Part shown: positions 26,533 through 34,790 of the stretch, piece by piece
Numbering within the stretch: the stretch's first letter is position 1
Layout of the letters: every line of letters starts with the position of its first letter
Assembly (NCBI GenBank): GCA_020161535.1
Contig: JAIUNW010000001.1
Location: 310,001-374,000 of the forward strand
Direction of reading: 5' to 3'
DNA length: 64,000 nucleotides
Source of the DNA: Bacteroidota bacterium
GTDB taxonomy: Bacteria > Bacteroidota > Bacteroidia > Chitinophagales > Chitinophagaceae
Made by a program: the position numbers and the translations under genes
The notes under the pieces: generated by a model
The model's database searches: none
What the model saw: the letters and a program-made list of their open reading frames with translations, nothing else
Told to the model about the DNA's origin: nothing

Positions 26533-26648
26533 GCCATGTACAATTTGAGTTTTCCAACCAATATCCTCTTAAAAGTTACCCCGACCAAACCAAACCGTTG
26601 ATCGCGACCATTTTTAATCTCAAAACCCCCGTTGTAAAACAGTACCCA

Positions 26649-28472
26649 TCAATCAATCACCGGCAGTTCCAGGTAGGATGGTTTCAACAGGCCGCAATGA
26701 ATGGTTTGTTTGGCACTGATATAATCAGCCGCGTTTGCCTGAAAAATATTCGGTACAAATTTTTGCGGATTGCGATCTATCACGGGGAACCAACTGCTTT
26801 GCACCTGCACCATCAAGCGGTGACCCGGCTTAAACTGGTGATTGACCTGGTGCAAATCAATCCTGATCTCTTCGGGCTTGCCAGAAACAAAGGGCATGGG
26901 TGTTGAAAATCCCTGCCGAAACCGTCCCCGAAATACTTCCATCGCCACCGGGAATTGATAGCCCGGCATATCCTTGCTGCTATCGGGGTACACATCAATC
27001 AGTTTAACCACAAAATCAGCGTCGGATGCCGTGGTGCTGGCGTTGACTACGGCGGTGATATTGCCTGTAACAGTCAGGTCTTTAGTCAATACATCACCCG
27101 TAAATATAAGGACATCCGCACGGTTGGTGACAAAGCGTTGGTCTTCCACCTGCCAGGCGCCCCAGCGACTTCCTTTACTATAGGTTGGTTCAATGGGTCG
27201 CTCGCGATAAGGCACCGGATTCGCGGGATCGCTGGTATAACTAATGCCGGCTTCTTTCACGCCCGGTTTGTCAAAACTACAGGTCTTGTTTGCCTGCAGA
27301 TATAGCTTGCGGGTGTTGGCTTGCAGCGGTGGCCACTTGCCATATGATTGCCAGGTATTGCTGCCCGTTTGAAAGCAATTGGCTTCGGTGAAAGTTTTAT
27401 CGCCGGTTCCTTTGAGCCAGTAATCGAACCATTTTTTTTCGAGCTGCTGGAAATAAGCTGAGGTGTTGCTACCAAAAGGAACTTTTCCCAAACTGCTAAC
27501 TTCTTTGCCGGCCCAGCCCCCATGTTTCCATGGACCGAGTAAAATATAGTTTAGGTTTTGCGCATCATTTTTTTCCAATTGTTCATAGAGTATCTGCGGA
27601 CCATTCAAATCTTCCTGGTCGTAATAACCACCCACATGCAGCAAAGGAATCTGCGCTTTTTTAACCGAGGTGAGTCTTGATTGCTGCACCCAGAAAGCAT
27701 CGTAATTGGGATGCGCCACAAAATTATTCCAGGCAGGGAGGCGATTCTTGAAATACAAGTCATTTACATTTTGCAACGAACCCAATTGCAAATACCAATT
27801 GTACAAATCACCGGCAGGAAAGGGAAAACTGCTGTTCGACTCTTTGTCGTTCTCCACCATATAACTGTATTCAAATCCATAACTCAGGCGGAAAGCACCA
27901 TTGTGGTGAAAGTCATCGCCCAAAAACATATCGGTGGGCGAGGCTTGTGGTGAACTGGCTTTCAAAGCGGGATGCGGATCAACCGCCGCATCAAGCGCGA
28001 GATAACCGGGATAGGAAATGCCATGAATGCCGGCCTTGCCATTGTTCTGTGGAATGTTTTTCAATAACCAATCGACCAGGTCATAGGCATCGGTACTCTC
28101 ATCGGTTCGTGTTGCGTCTGTCAAGTGATACAGCGGCCGGTTCATTTCAAACTGACCTTCACTTTTGAATTTGCCACGGATATCCTGGAACACGAAAATA
28201 TATCCCTCTTTACCGTAGATGGACAAATAGCCCGGTAGTTTATCTGTTGAAATGGAGTTGCCATCTTGCACCGACATAGCCGATCCATATGGCGTTCGGT
28301 GTATCAGGAAGGGGTAACTGGCGTGTGTATTTTCAGGCGTCAGTACCACCGTGTATAATTTAGTGCCATCTCGCGTAGGCACCATAAAAGATCGCTTTGA
28401 ATAAGATTGAATTTCCTGCGCGCTGGCCAAGAGGGCACAGCATAAAAGCACCGGAAGAAAAAATTTATGCAT
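26649..28472 (-). CDS. CocE/NonD family alpha/beta hydrolase (X-Pro dipeptidyl-peptidase S15 fold)
   Basis: 607 residues with signal peptide (FLPVLLCCALLASAQ). The S15 hydrolase domain has RTPYGSAM early on and the nucleophile in GIHGISYPGYLALDAA near residue 155; the oxyanion and acid/base residues follow (LLHVGGYYDQED, LLGPWKHGGW). The C-terminal jelly-roll domain (DVLIFTGDVLTKDLTVTGN; GHRLMVQVQSSWFPVIDRNP) is the X-Pro dipeptidyl-peptidase C-terminal type. Relatives include cocaine esterase, glutaryl-7-ACA acylase and amino-acid ester hydrolases. The substrate is unknown. It lies 116 bases upstream of the sulfatase with no obvious shared function. Confidence 0.9.
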   Translation of the reverse strand: MHKFFLPVLLCCALLASAQEIQSYSKRSFMVPTRDGTKLYTVVLTPENTHASYPFLIHRTPYGSAMSVQDGNSISTDKLPGYLSIYGKEGYIFVFQDIRGKFKSEGQFEMNRPLYHLTDATRTDESTDAYDLVDWLLKNIPQNNGKAGIHGISYPGYLALDAAVDPHPALKASSPQASPTDMFLGDDFHHNGAFRLSYGFEYSYMVENDKESNSSFPFPAGDLYNWYLQLGSLQNVNDLYFKNRLPAWNNFVAHPNYDAFWVQQSRLTSVKKAQIPLLHVGGYYDQEDLNGPQILYEQLEKNDAQNLNYILLGPWKHGGWAGKEVSSLGKVPFGSNTSAYFQQLEKKWFDYWLKGTGDKTFTEANCFQTGSNTWQSYGKWPPLQANTRKLYLQANKTCSFDKPGVKEAGISYTSDPANPVPYRERPIEPTYSKGSRWGAWQVEDQRFVTNRADVLIFTGDVLTKDLTVTGNITAVVNASTTASDADFVVKLIDVYPDSSKDMPGYQFPVAMEVFRGRFRQGFSTPMPFVSGKPEEIRIDLHQVNHQFKPGHRLMVQVQSSWFPVIDRNPQKFVPNIFQANAADYISAKQTIHCGLLKPSYLELPVID

Positions 28473-28514
28473 GGCGGGTATTGGTTGGAGACGACCTGAA
28501 AGTACAAAAAAAGA

Positions 28515-28679
28515 TCAGCGCTTCTTCTCCTGTTTTAGCCGGCCGGCTTCTTTTAGTTGTTGCTGGATGATCCATTCCAATTGCCCATTCACACTTCTGA
28601 ATTCATCCGCCGCCCACTTCTCCAACAACTTGTAGATTTGGGCATCGAGCCGCAATACAAATGATTTTTTGTCGCTCAA
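28515..28679 (-). CDS. Small Arc-like ribbon-helix-helix DNA-binding protein
   Basis: 54 residues from a TTG start at 28679, translated from sequence; no ATG is available because an in-frame stop lies just upstream. The product begins SDKKSFVLRLDAQIYKLLEKW and continues EFRSVNGQLEWIIQQQLKEAG. The short beta strand followed by two helices with the SVNGQLEWI turn is the Arc-family fold, which binds DNA as a dimer through the strand. It starts 10 bases after the SPFH stop, so it should be co-transcribed and may repress its own operon through the repeat upstream of the SPFH gene. Confidence 0.75.
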   Translation of the reverse strand: MSDKKSFVLRLDAQIYKLLEKWAADEFRSVNGQLEWIIQQQLKEAGRLKQEKKR

Positions 28680-28689
28680 AGCAGTCGAT

Positions 28690-29550
28690 TTACTGATACA
28701 ATGTACCGGTATTCAAAATGGGCGTGGCTGCTTTTTCGCCGCAGAGCACCACCATCAGGTTGCTGACCATGGCTGCTTTCTTTTCTTCGTCGAGCTGCAC
28801 GATTTCTTTTTTACTCAGTTGTTCCAGCGCCAACTCAACCATACCAACGGCCCCTTCCACAATCTTGATACGGGCTGCAACGATGGCCGTAGCTTGTTGA
28901 CGCTGTAACATAGCACCGGCAATTTCAGGCGCATACGCGAGGTGACTGATGCGCGCTTCTGTTACCTCAATACCCGCCGGCGCCAATCGCTCATTCAGTT
29001 CTTTTTCCAGCAATTCATTGACGGTATCGCCCCCGCTGCGTAAGGTGATGCCCGAATGATCATCGTCCATATGATCGTAGGCGAAACTGGTGGCGAGGTG
29101 ACGAACAGCCGCTTCACTCTGCACTTTTACATATTGGTCATAGTCTTCAACCTCAAAGCTTGCTTTATAGGTGTCAGCCACTCTCCAAACAATCACAGCG
29201 GCAATCTCAATCGGGTTGCCCATTTTATCATTCACTTTCAGTCTCGAGCTTTCCAGGTTGGTAGAACGGAGCGACAATTTTTGTTTGGCATACAATGGAT
29301 TCACGAACAGCAGGCCATTGTCGCGCACGGTGCCCACGTACTTGCCGAAAAATGTCAACACGCGACTGTGATTGGGCGGCACAACAATCAAACCGGCCAT
29401 CAGAAACATAGCAGCCAGCATCAGCAAACTGCCAGACAAAATAAAAGGCACCGTTTTACCACTAATAAACAGCACTACGGCCGCTACAACAAATACGATA
29501 ACGCCGATCAACGCAAGGTAACCAGACACGGGTTTAAAAGGCTTATCCAT
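28690..29550 (-). CDS. SPFH/band 7 domain membrane protein (stomatin/prohibitin-like)
   Basis: 286 residues. Two hydrophobic segments near the N-terminus ([18 protein letters not shown] and [20 protein letters not shown]) lead into [18 protein letters not shown], the typical start of an SPFH domain. The rest contains [17 protein letters not shown] and the helical [35 protein letters not shown] proteins form membrane-bound ring or cage oligomers that shape lipid domains or hold proteases. Pairing with a small Arc-like gene downstream is notable. A strong promoter and a TTTGATAT repeat lie directly upstream. Confidence 0.85.
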   Translation of the reverse strand: MDKPFKPVSGYLALIGVIVFVVAAVVLFISGKTVPFILSGSLLMLAAMFLMAGLIVVPPNHSRVLTFFGKYVGTVRDNGLLFVNPLYAKQKLSLRSTNLESSRLKVNDKMGNPIEIAAVIVWRVADTYKASFEVEDYDQYVKVQSEAAVRHLATSFAYDHMDDDHSGITLRSGGDTVNELLEKELNERLAPAGIEVTEARISHLAYAPEIAGAMLQRQQATAIVAARIKIVEGAVGMVELALEQLSKKEIVQLDEEKKAAMVSNLMVVLCGEKAATPILNTGTLYQ

Positions 29551-29559
29551 AAAATTCAG

Positions 29560-29586
29560 TTTGATATTATTTTGATATCAAATATA
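29560..29586 (-). promoter_or_regulatory. Promoter of the SPFH-Arc operon with overlapping TTTGATAT direct repeat and palindrome (candidate operator)
   Basis: On the minus strand TATATTTG (29586-29579) matches TAnnTTTG, and a TTG lies 20 bases further upstream as a -33 element. The palindrome TTTGATATCAAA occupies 29571-29582, across the -7 box and expected start point. A second TTTGATAT is at 29560-29567, exactly 11 bases (one helical turn) away. Tandem half-sites one turn apart are how Arc/MetJ-type repressors bind, so autoregulation by the operon's Arc-like protein is inferred. Confidence 0.5.
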
Positions 29587-29649
29587 GATTTTATCTTTGA
29601 ATAAACCAAGGCTTTGGGGCAAATGGTTTTTGCGTTGTATTTTAGGTGA

Positions 29650-30513
29650 ATGAAGTATTTGTTAGGGGCTTTCCTTTTCCTGCTATTGATTGGCATCAAC
29701 CCTGCTGTTTTTGCGCAGCAGTCAAAATCGTCCGGCAATGGATCTAAAGCTATCAACCTCGGTTCTACAGCAGCCACGGTTGATACGATTGCTTTCAGGA
29801 GTACAGCAATGAAAAAGCAAATGAAGGCAGTGATCATTCGCCCTGCTGCCAAGCCGCCTGCCGGCGGATTTCCGGTAGTGTATCTATTACATGGCTTTGG
29901 TGGCAATTTTGCGCAGTGGATCACCAAAGTGCCGGCATTGCCAGCCCTGGCCGAAGAATATGGTTGTGTGATTGTATGTCCCGACGGCGGCCGTATGACT
30001 TTGTATTTTGACAATCCGCTCGACAGTGCCTATCATTTCGAGTCCTATTTTCTGCAAGAATTGATCCCTTATGTAGAATCCAACTATGCGGTCAGCCGAA
30101 AACGCGACTACCGGGCAGTGGCGGGATTGAGCATGGGTGGGTTTGGTGCTTTCTTTTTTGCGAGCCGCCGCCCGGATAAGTTTGCCGCTGCTGTTAGTTT
30201 GAGCGGTGCCATGAATGTTGATAAGCTGGCGAAGTATAGTAACAAAGCACGCAGTGGTGTAGACAGTACCTGTTGCAGTATACAGTGGAAACAGTTTGTT
30301 GAAAAAGACAGTGTGGCTTTGTCGATGGAGTGTGGCATCGACGATTACCTCATAGGCGCCAACAGGGATATGCACCGGCTATTGGTGCAGTCGAATGTTC
30401 CGCACGACTATACAGAGCGTCCGGGAAAACACGATTGGTTGTACTGGGAAAATGCGATCCCTTATCAATTGCTGTTTTTACGCCGCTATTGGAACGACCG
30501 GCTCAAAAACTAA
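29650..30513 (+). CDS. Secreted esterase of the alpha/beta-hydrolase D family (tributyrin esterase-like)
   Basis: 287 residues with signal peptide (LLGAFLFLLLIGINPAVFAQ). The fold shows PVVYLLHGFGGNFAQW (oxyanion region), the nucleophile elbow GLSMGGFGAFFFASRRPDKF (serine near residue 160), a later GIDDYL segment supplying a possible aspartate and GKHDWLYW with the histidine near residue 261. This matches putative esterases of the EstA/FrmB group (carbohydrate esterase 1-like). The substrate could be an acetylated or feruloylated glycan, but this is not shown. A near -7 box TATTTTAG lies four bases before the ATG. The stop overlaps the convergent YwqK-type gene by 11 bases. Confidence 0.85.
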   Translation: MKYLLGAFLFLLLIGINPAVFAQQSKSSGNGSKAINLGSTAATVDTIAFRSTAMKKQMKAVIIRPAAKPPAGGFPVVYLLHGFGGNFAQWITKVPALPALAEEYGCVIVCPDGGRMTLYFDNPLDSAYHFESYFLQELIPYVESNYAVSRKRDYRAVAGLSMGGFGAFFFASRRPDKFAAAVSLSGAMNVDKLAKYSNKARSGVDSTCCSIQWKQFVEKDSVALSMECGIDDYLIGANRDMHRLLVQSNVPHDYTERPGKHDWLYWENAIPYQLLFLRRYWNDRLKN

Positions 30514-31168
30514 CCGAGCCATCGCGCACTTTCACTTTTTTCTTACCGGCATTCTTTTTTTCAAAGTCCAATACCTCTTTGGGTTTGACGCCTTTGCGGC
30601 TGAGCGAACTGCTGAGGGTATCTTTGGCAAGTGAAGGCGGATCGAGGCTTTTATCAGCCTGCCCCAATCGCCAGAATTCTGTTTTGGTAACAAAACCATC
30701 CGCGTCGTAAAAACGCCAGGTGCCATGCTTCACCGAAGATCCTTCGTTCTTGACCACCACTTCTTCGTATGTGCCGGGTTTGTCGGGGTTTTCTACTTCG
30801 AGCGTGTCGTATAATTTGTCGGGGTTGAAAGCGCGCCAGCTCTCCTCACGGGTAAGGTTACCCGAAATATTGAAATACTTGCTTTCGCCGTCTTTAAATC
30901 CCCAGCGATAATTCTCTATAGCAAAAAGATCGCCCATAAGATTGTACTTGCGCCAGTTGCCCTCTTTGCGGTCGTTTTTATATTCACCTTCTTCTTCATA
31001 ACCCGGCTCGCCGCGAACCGATTCAAAACGACTGATCCACTTGCCTTGTTTTTTGCCGGCAATGTCGATCCGGTTCAGCGTATCGCCTTTCACCCCAATG
31101 ATATAACTGGGCGATTGTGCATTGGCCACCGTGGCCAGCAGGCAAAATAGGTTGAATATCCAGCGCAT
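30503..31168 (-). CDS. Secreted MORN/YwqK-like repeat protein
   Basis: 221 residues with signal peptide (WIFNLFCLLATVANAQ). The body has repeated G-x-W/K-x-x-x-Y/F units (KQGKWISRFE, KEGNWRKYNL, KDGESKYFNISG, KHGTWRFYDADG) of the MORN-like type annotated as 'YwqK family antitoxin'. The C-terminus is highly basic (KKNAGKKKVKVRDG). The antitoxin name comes from a Bacillus gene; here no toxin gene is adjacent, and a signal peptide argues for an exported scaffold-like protein. Function is unknown. Confidence 0.7.
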   Translation of the reverse strand: MRWIFNLFCLLATVANAQSPSYIIGVKGDTLNRIDIAGKKQGKWISRFESVRGEPGYEEEGEYKNDRKEGNWRKYNLMGDLFAIENYRWGFKDGESKYFNISGNLTREESWRAFNPDKLYDTLEVENPDKPGTYEEVVVKNEGSSVKHGTWRFYDADGFVTKTEFWRLGQADKSLDPPSLAKDTLSSSLSRKGVKPKEVLDFEKKNAGKKKVKVRDGSVSF

Positions 31169-31237
31169 GTGTTTCCGGTTAATAACGATTTTACCACCAT
31201 AAATATGCCGGAAATCGTGGAATTGTCGCCGTTTTTT

Positions 31238-32068
31238 TTAATGCGCTGATTTTAACCCGGCTTTCACCTGGCTGCTGTACAATAAAACCATGGCAAAGGG
31301 GATGGTTTCCCAAAAAAGTATGCGCATAAAAAACAAATCGAGCAGTATAAAAAGGCAGTATAACCAAAAAAACAAACGATCAAACCGGAAGCTAAAAAAG
31401 CCCAGTACAAACGACATTTCAGCCAGGCTGACAATGATGAAAAGCGATTGAGAAATTGCTTTGTGTTGAATAAACCACCAATACACGCGGCTCATCAATG
31501 CCTGGGGCGCCAGCGCCAGCAGGTCCTTGTGTTGCTGCAAGAAAATGGTCGACATCTGGTCGATCGAAAACAGGCTACCCCTAAACAATTTCCAAAAGCC
31601 GGTTGAACAGAAAAACCACAAAAACAACAAGCGCAAAAACAAGGGTATGATCAACCATTGGGCGGTTCGTGCTTGTAAGAAAATAAGCGGCACAAAATAA
31701 TAAGTTATCAACGACTCCTGGCTATTGATGCCTGCGGTTGCATAGGTATCAACCGCCACCCAGTTCAGCACCAATAACAGGATGATCAGCGCATTGATGT
31801 TTTTTCGCAAGGCCAGTAGCGGCAATAGCATGTTAGCAGCATAAAAGAGAATATCAAACGCGATGCACGCCGATCGATGCGATACAAGGAATTCGATCCA
31901 GCCCGACCACCGCATCACCCAGATATTCAGGTTGATGGTTTCAGCAAAACTGACCGGCAACAATTGGTGTAACCAATTGTGCGTGATGCTTCGCCATATC
32001 AGCGATACCAAAACAAAACCGACGTACACCCCGGTCCAGTTTCTGCGCATATCATTTACCTCGTTCAT
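31238..32068 (-). CDS. Polytopic membrane protein of unknown function (HTTM-like)
   Basis: 276 residues with about six to seven membrane segments (VYVGFVLVSLIW; IAFDILFYAANMLLPLLAL; ALIILLLVLNWVAV; LLFLWFFCSTGFWKLF; SLFIIVSLAEMSFVLGFF; LFFWLYCLFILLDLFFM). The layout and the conserved-looking STGFWKLFRGS resemble the membrane half of HTTM/vitamin K-dependent carboxylase-like proteins, but length is short and this is only a suggestion. It overlaps the preceding small gene by 17 bases; a start at 32050 would give a one-base overlap-free junction. The two probably act together. Confidence 0.6.
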   Translation of the reverse strand: MNEVNDMRRNWTGVYVGFVLVSLIWRSITHNWLHQLLPVSFAETINLNIWVMRWSGWIEFLVSHRSACIAFDILFYAANMLLPLLALRKNINALIILLLVLNWVAVDTYATAGINSQESLITYYFVPLIFLQARTAQWLIIPLFLRLLFLWFFCSTGFWKLFRGSLFSIDQMSTIFLQQHKDLLALAPQALMSRVYWWFIQHKAISQSLFIIVSLAEMSFVLGFFSFRFDRLFFWLYCLFILLDLFFMRILFWETIPFAMVLLYSSQVKAGLKSAH

Positions 32069-32588
32069 AGCGCAGAAATGGTTTTGCTTGCCCCAGGGGT
32101 ATTAAACTATCCTGAAAACGATATGACTGAAAAGATACTTCGAGGCTTGAAACGGGTTGCTGTGTAATGCGTTCAATCTGCTGTAAGGCCGTTTGTAAAA
32201 ACAGTGCGTCGTTCCGGGTGGTCAGGAATTTTTCTTTCGGCCATCGACTACTATCCAACTGAAATTTGTCGATCATTTTTTGCCGGATCTGCAATGGTAG
32301 AAACGACTGACTGTTTTCCCGGTATCGTTGGTAAAAGGGGCCGGTAAGATTGTCCCACTCGTGAATAGAAAACATCGTGGGATTCAGCAATTGCCCGTTA
32401 ACAGACAACTGAATCACCTGCAGGCTATCGGTGGGTTCTTGCTTTTCTGAAAACATGCCGAACCGCAGAAAGGGGCTGATCGTTGGTCCCGGTAAAAATG
32501 TCTGGACCACATACAGCAAAAAAACGAATACCGCCAGGGTACCGCTAAACCGCCCCAATCTAACCATGGTGTTTAGCTGCCCGCGCAT
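32052..32588 (-). CDS. Single-pass membrane-anchored protein of unknown function
   Basis: 178 residues. One N-terminal hydrophobic segment (TLAVFVFLLYVVQTFLPG) is followed by an external domain of about 140 residues beginning PFLRFGMFSEKQ. No family was recognised. It starts three bases after the aroQ stop and overlaps the following polytopic protein gene, so it belongs to the carA-aroQ transcript and is likely the partner of that membrane protein. The FRFGMFS-type segment after the membrane span is reminiscent of small partners encoded beside HTTM-type proteins, but this is not firm. Confidence 0.6.
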   Translation of the reverse strand: MRGQLNTMVRLGRFSGTLAVFVFLLYVVQTFLPGPTISPFLRFGMFSEKQEPTDSLQVIQLSVNGQLLNPTMFSIHEWDNLTGPFYQRYRENSQSFLPLQIRQKMIDKFQLDSSRWPKEKFLTTRNDALFLQTALQQIERITQQPVSSLEVSFQSYRFQDSLIPLGQAKPFLRYERGK

Positions 32589-32591
32589 GGA

Positions 32592-33014
32592 TCAGCGATT
32601 TATCAGGTACCTAATCGCCAGTTCGTAGCCCTGTAGGCCAAGCCCGGCAATGGTGCCAGCAGCTTTCGCCGATACATGAGACAGCTGCCGGAAGGATTCG
32701 CGGGCATGAACATTGCTGATATGCACTTCCACCACCGGCACTTTGATGGCCGCAATGGCATCGCCAATGGCCACACTGGTATGGGTGTAAGCCGCCGGGT
32801 TGATCACAATGCCATCTCCATCGAATCCTGCCTGCTGAATGGCGGTAACCAATTCTCCTTCCACATTACTCTGGAAATAACTCAACCGAACATTGGGAAA
32901 CAAGGCTTTGAGCGACTCGAAATAAGTCTCAAAATCGGTCGATCCATAGATGCCAGGCTCTCGTTTACCTAGCAGGTTAAGGTTGGGTCCGTTGATGATG
33001 GCGATCTTTTTCAT
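32592..33014 (-). CDS. aroQ: Type II 3-dehydroquinate dehydratase
   Basis: 140 residues, normal for the type II dodecameric enzyme that dehydrates 3-dehydroquinate in the shikimate pathway. Motifs are IINGPNLNLLGKREPGIYG (with the catalytic tyrosine, about residue 23), YFQSNVEGELV, INPAAYTHTSVAIGDAI and VEVHISNVHARESFR (catalytic histidine). It supplies chorismate, the precursor used by the trp genes at the right end of the window. It lies 35 bases after carA and immediately before two membrane protein genes. Confidence 0.96.
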   Translation of the reverse strand: MKKIAIINGPNLNLLGKREPGIYGSTDFETYFESLKALFPNVRLSYFQSNVEGELVTAIQQAGFDGDGIVINPAAYTHTSVAIGDAIAAIKVPVVEVHISNVHARESFRQLSHVSAKAAGTIAGLGLQGYELAIRYLINR

Positions 33015-33049
33015 GCTTGCTTTTTTTCTTCCACCCGGCCGGTGTGCCC

Positions 33050-34159
33050 CTAAGACTTATGCGTCCGGATCAGTTGCAGGAAGTCGTCGAAAAGATAGCG
33101 ACTGTCGTGCGGACCCGGTGTGCTTTCAGGATGGTACTGCACCGAGAAAGCCGGCTTGCCCTTGATGCGAATGCCTTCAATAGAATCGTCGTTTAGGTTC
33201 TGGTGGGTGATCTCAATATGGTCGGCCTGGCGCACGGCTTCAGGATCAACCCCAAACCCATGGTTCTGGGTGGTGATTTCGCATTTGCCGGTGAGCAGGT
33301 TTTTAACCGGGTGATTGAGTCCACGGTGACCATGGTGCATCTTAAACGTCGGGATATCATGCGCCAGGGCCAGCAACTGGTGACCCAAACAAATGCCGAA
33401 TACCGGTTTGTTGTCCGCCACCAATTCTTTCACTGTTTCAATGGCATAGGGCATCGCGGCAGGATCGCCGGGGCCATTGGAGATGAAATAGCCATCGGCA
33501 TTGAATGCCTTCACTTGCGCTACCGGGGTTTTGGCCGGGTGAACGCGCACGAAAGCACCGCGATCTACCATACACCGCAGGATATGTTGTTTTACACCGT
33601 AGTCCATCACGGCAATGCGCAGGTCGCTATTGGGGTCGCCCACTTCATATACGGCATCGGTACTCACCTGGCTGGCGAGTTCAAGGCCATCCATCGACGG
33701 TACTTCGGCCAACAGGCGTTTGAGTTCTTCCACATCGCTGATCTCCGAAGAGATAATACAGTTCATGGCACCTTTGGTACGCACCAAGGCCGTGAGTGCG
33801 CGGGTATCAACCCCTTCAATGGCCACGATATTATTGGCTTTCAAGTAATCGTCGAGTGAGCCTTCGGCCAGCCGGCGGCTAAACTGCTCTTCCAGGTTGC
33901 GGGCGATGATGCCGCGCACTTTCACCGAGCCTGATTCAACATCTTCTTGCTTCACACCATAATTGCCGATGTGTACACTGTTCATGATGATGATTTGGCC
34001 AAAATAACTGGGGTCGGTAAATACTTCCTGGTAACCGGTCATGCCGGTATTAAAACAAAGTTCGCCGGTGGTGGTACCGATGGTACCGAATGCCTGGCCA
34101 TAATGAACCGAGCCATCTGCAATTACGAGTATGGCCTGGCGTGGAGTAGTATTAGGCAT
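33050..34159 (-). CDS. carA: Carbamoyl-phosphate synthase small subunit (glutaminase)
   Basis: 369 residues from ATG 34159; an upstream TTG adds eight residues and is not preferred. The N-terminal CPSase domain has DGSVHYGQAFG, CFNTGMTGYQEVFTDPSY and the HIGNYG segment. The class I glutamine amidotransferase domain has GPGDPAA, the nucleophile cysteine in GICLGHQLLALA (about residue 250) and QYHPESTPGP (catalytic histidine). It feeds ammonia to CarB for arginine and pyrimidine synthesis. No carB is in the window; carA instead is followed by aroQ. It is separated from rplQ by an intrinsic terminator. Confidence 0.96.
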   Translation of the reverse strand: MPNTTPRQAILVIADGSVHYGQAFGTIGTTTGELCFNTGMTGYQEVFTDPSYFGQIIIMNSVHIGNYGVKQEDVESGSVKVRGIIARNLEEQFSRRLAEGSLDDYLKANNIVAIEGVDTRALTALVRTKGAMNCIISSEISDVEELKRLLAEVPSMDGLELASQVSTDAVYEVGDPNSDLRIAVMDYGVKQHILRCMVDRGAFVRVHPAKTPVAQVKAFNADGYFISNGPGDPAAMPYAIETVKELVADNKPVFGICLGHQLLALAHDIPTFKMHHGHRGLNHPVKNLLTGKCEITTQNHGFGVDPEAVRQADHIEITHQNLNDDSIEGIRIKGKPAFSVQYHPESTPGPHDSRYLFDDFLQLIRTHKS

Positions 34160-34190
34160 GGATGGGTGGGAAAATTTTTGCAAATATCAC

Positions 34191-34221
34191 AAAAAAAAGC
34201 AGAATGGAAACCCATCCTGCT
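34191..34221 (-). terminator. Intrinsic terminator of the alpha ribosomal operon
   Basis: On the minus strand a 10-bp stem (AGCAGGATGG / CCATTCTGCT with one G-U pair) encloses a four-base loop and is followed by eight T residues. It sits 27 bases after the rplQ stop and before carA, so carA should use its own promoter (GATATTTG, a near -7 box, lies just downstream). Confidence 0.8.
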
Positions 34222-34248
34222 TTTATGTGGAAATCATTATTCACTGTC

Positions 34249-34734
34249 TTATTCGGCTGCTTTTTCTGCTGTTTTTTCAGCAGGTGCTTCAGCCGCGGTT
34301 GCTTTCTTTGCACTGCCGCTACGACGTGTGCGTTTAGCGGGTTCTGCTTTCGCAACTGCTTCTTTACCGTACACCTCGTTGAAATCAACCAGTTCAATCA
34401 GGGCCTGCTCGGCGTTATCGCCGGGACGAATACCCAGTTTGATAATGCGGGTATAACCACCTGGGCGACCGGCTACTTTGTCAGCGATGGTGCTGAACAG
34501 TTCGCTAACGGCTTCCTTGTTTTGCAGGTAGCTGAATACTACGCGACGATTGTGGGTATCGTTGCTTTTTGCTTTGGTCACCAGCGGTTCGAAAAACACC
34601 CGCAGGGCTTTCGCTTTAGCGAGGGTGGTAACGATGCGCTTGTGCTCAATCAGGCTGATACTGAGGTTGGCCAAAAGGGCTTCGCGGTGGGCCTTCTTCC
34701 GGCCGAGGTTGTTGATTTTGTCTCCGTGACGCAT
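34249..34734 (-). CDS. rplQ: 50S ribosomal protein L17
   Basis: 161 residues. The conserved L17 domain occupies the first 120 residues ([46 protein letters not shown]; [26 protein letters not shown]). The remaining 40 residues are an alanine-, lysine- and glutamate-rich tail ([19 protein letters not shown]), longer than in E. coli but common in Bacteroidetes. It is the last gene of the alpha operon, 56 bases after rpoA, with a terminator directly after it. Confidence 0.97.
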   Translation of the reverse strand: MRHGDKINNLGRKKAHREALLANLSISLIEHKRIVTTLAKAKALRVFFEPLVTKAKSNDTHNRRVVFSYLQNKEAVSELFSTIADKVAGRPGGYTRIIKLGIRPGDNAEQALIELVDFNEVYGKEAVAKAEPAKRTRRSGSAKKATAAEAPAEKTAEKAAE

Positions 34735-34790
34735 GACATTTTGTTTTTACCAGTCGCACCGTGTCAGGAATTGCGACTTACATGTATAAA

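Noticed and set aside
30503..31168. Toxin-antitoxin system from the YwqK-type name
   Set aside because: No toxin-like gene is adjacent, and the protein has a signal peptide, so an antitoxin role is not supported.
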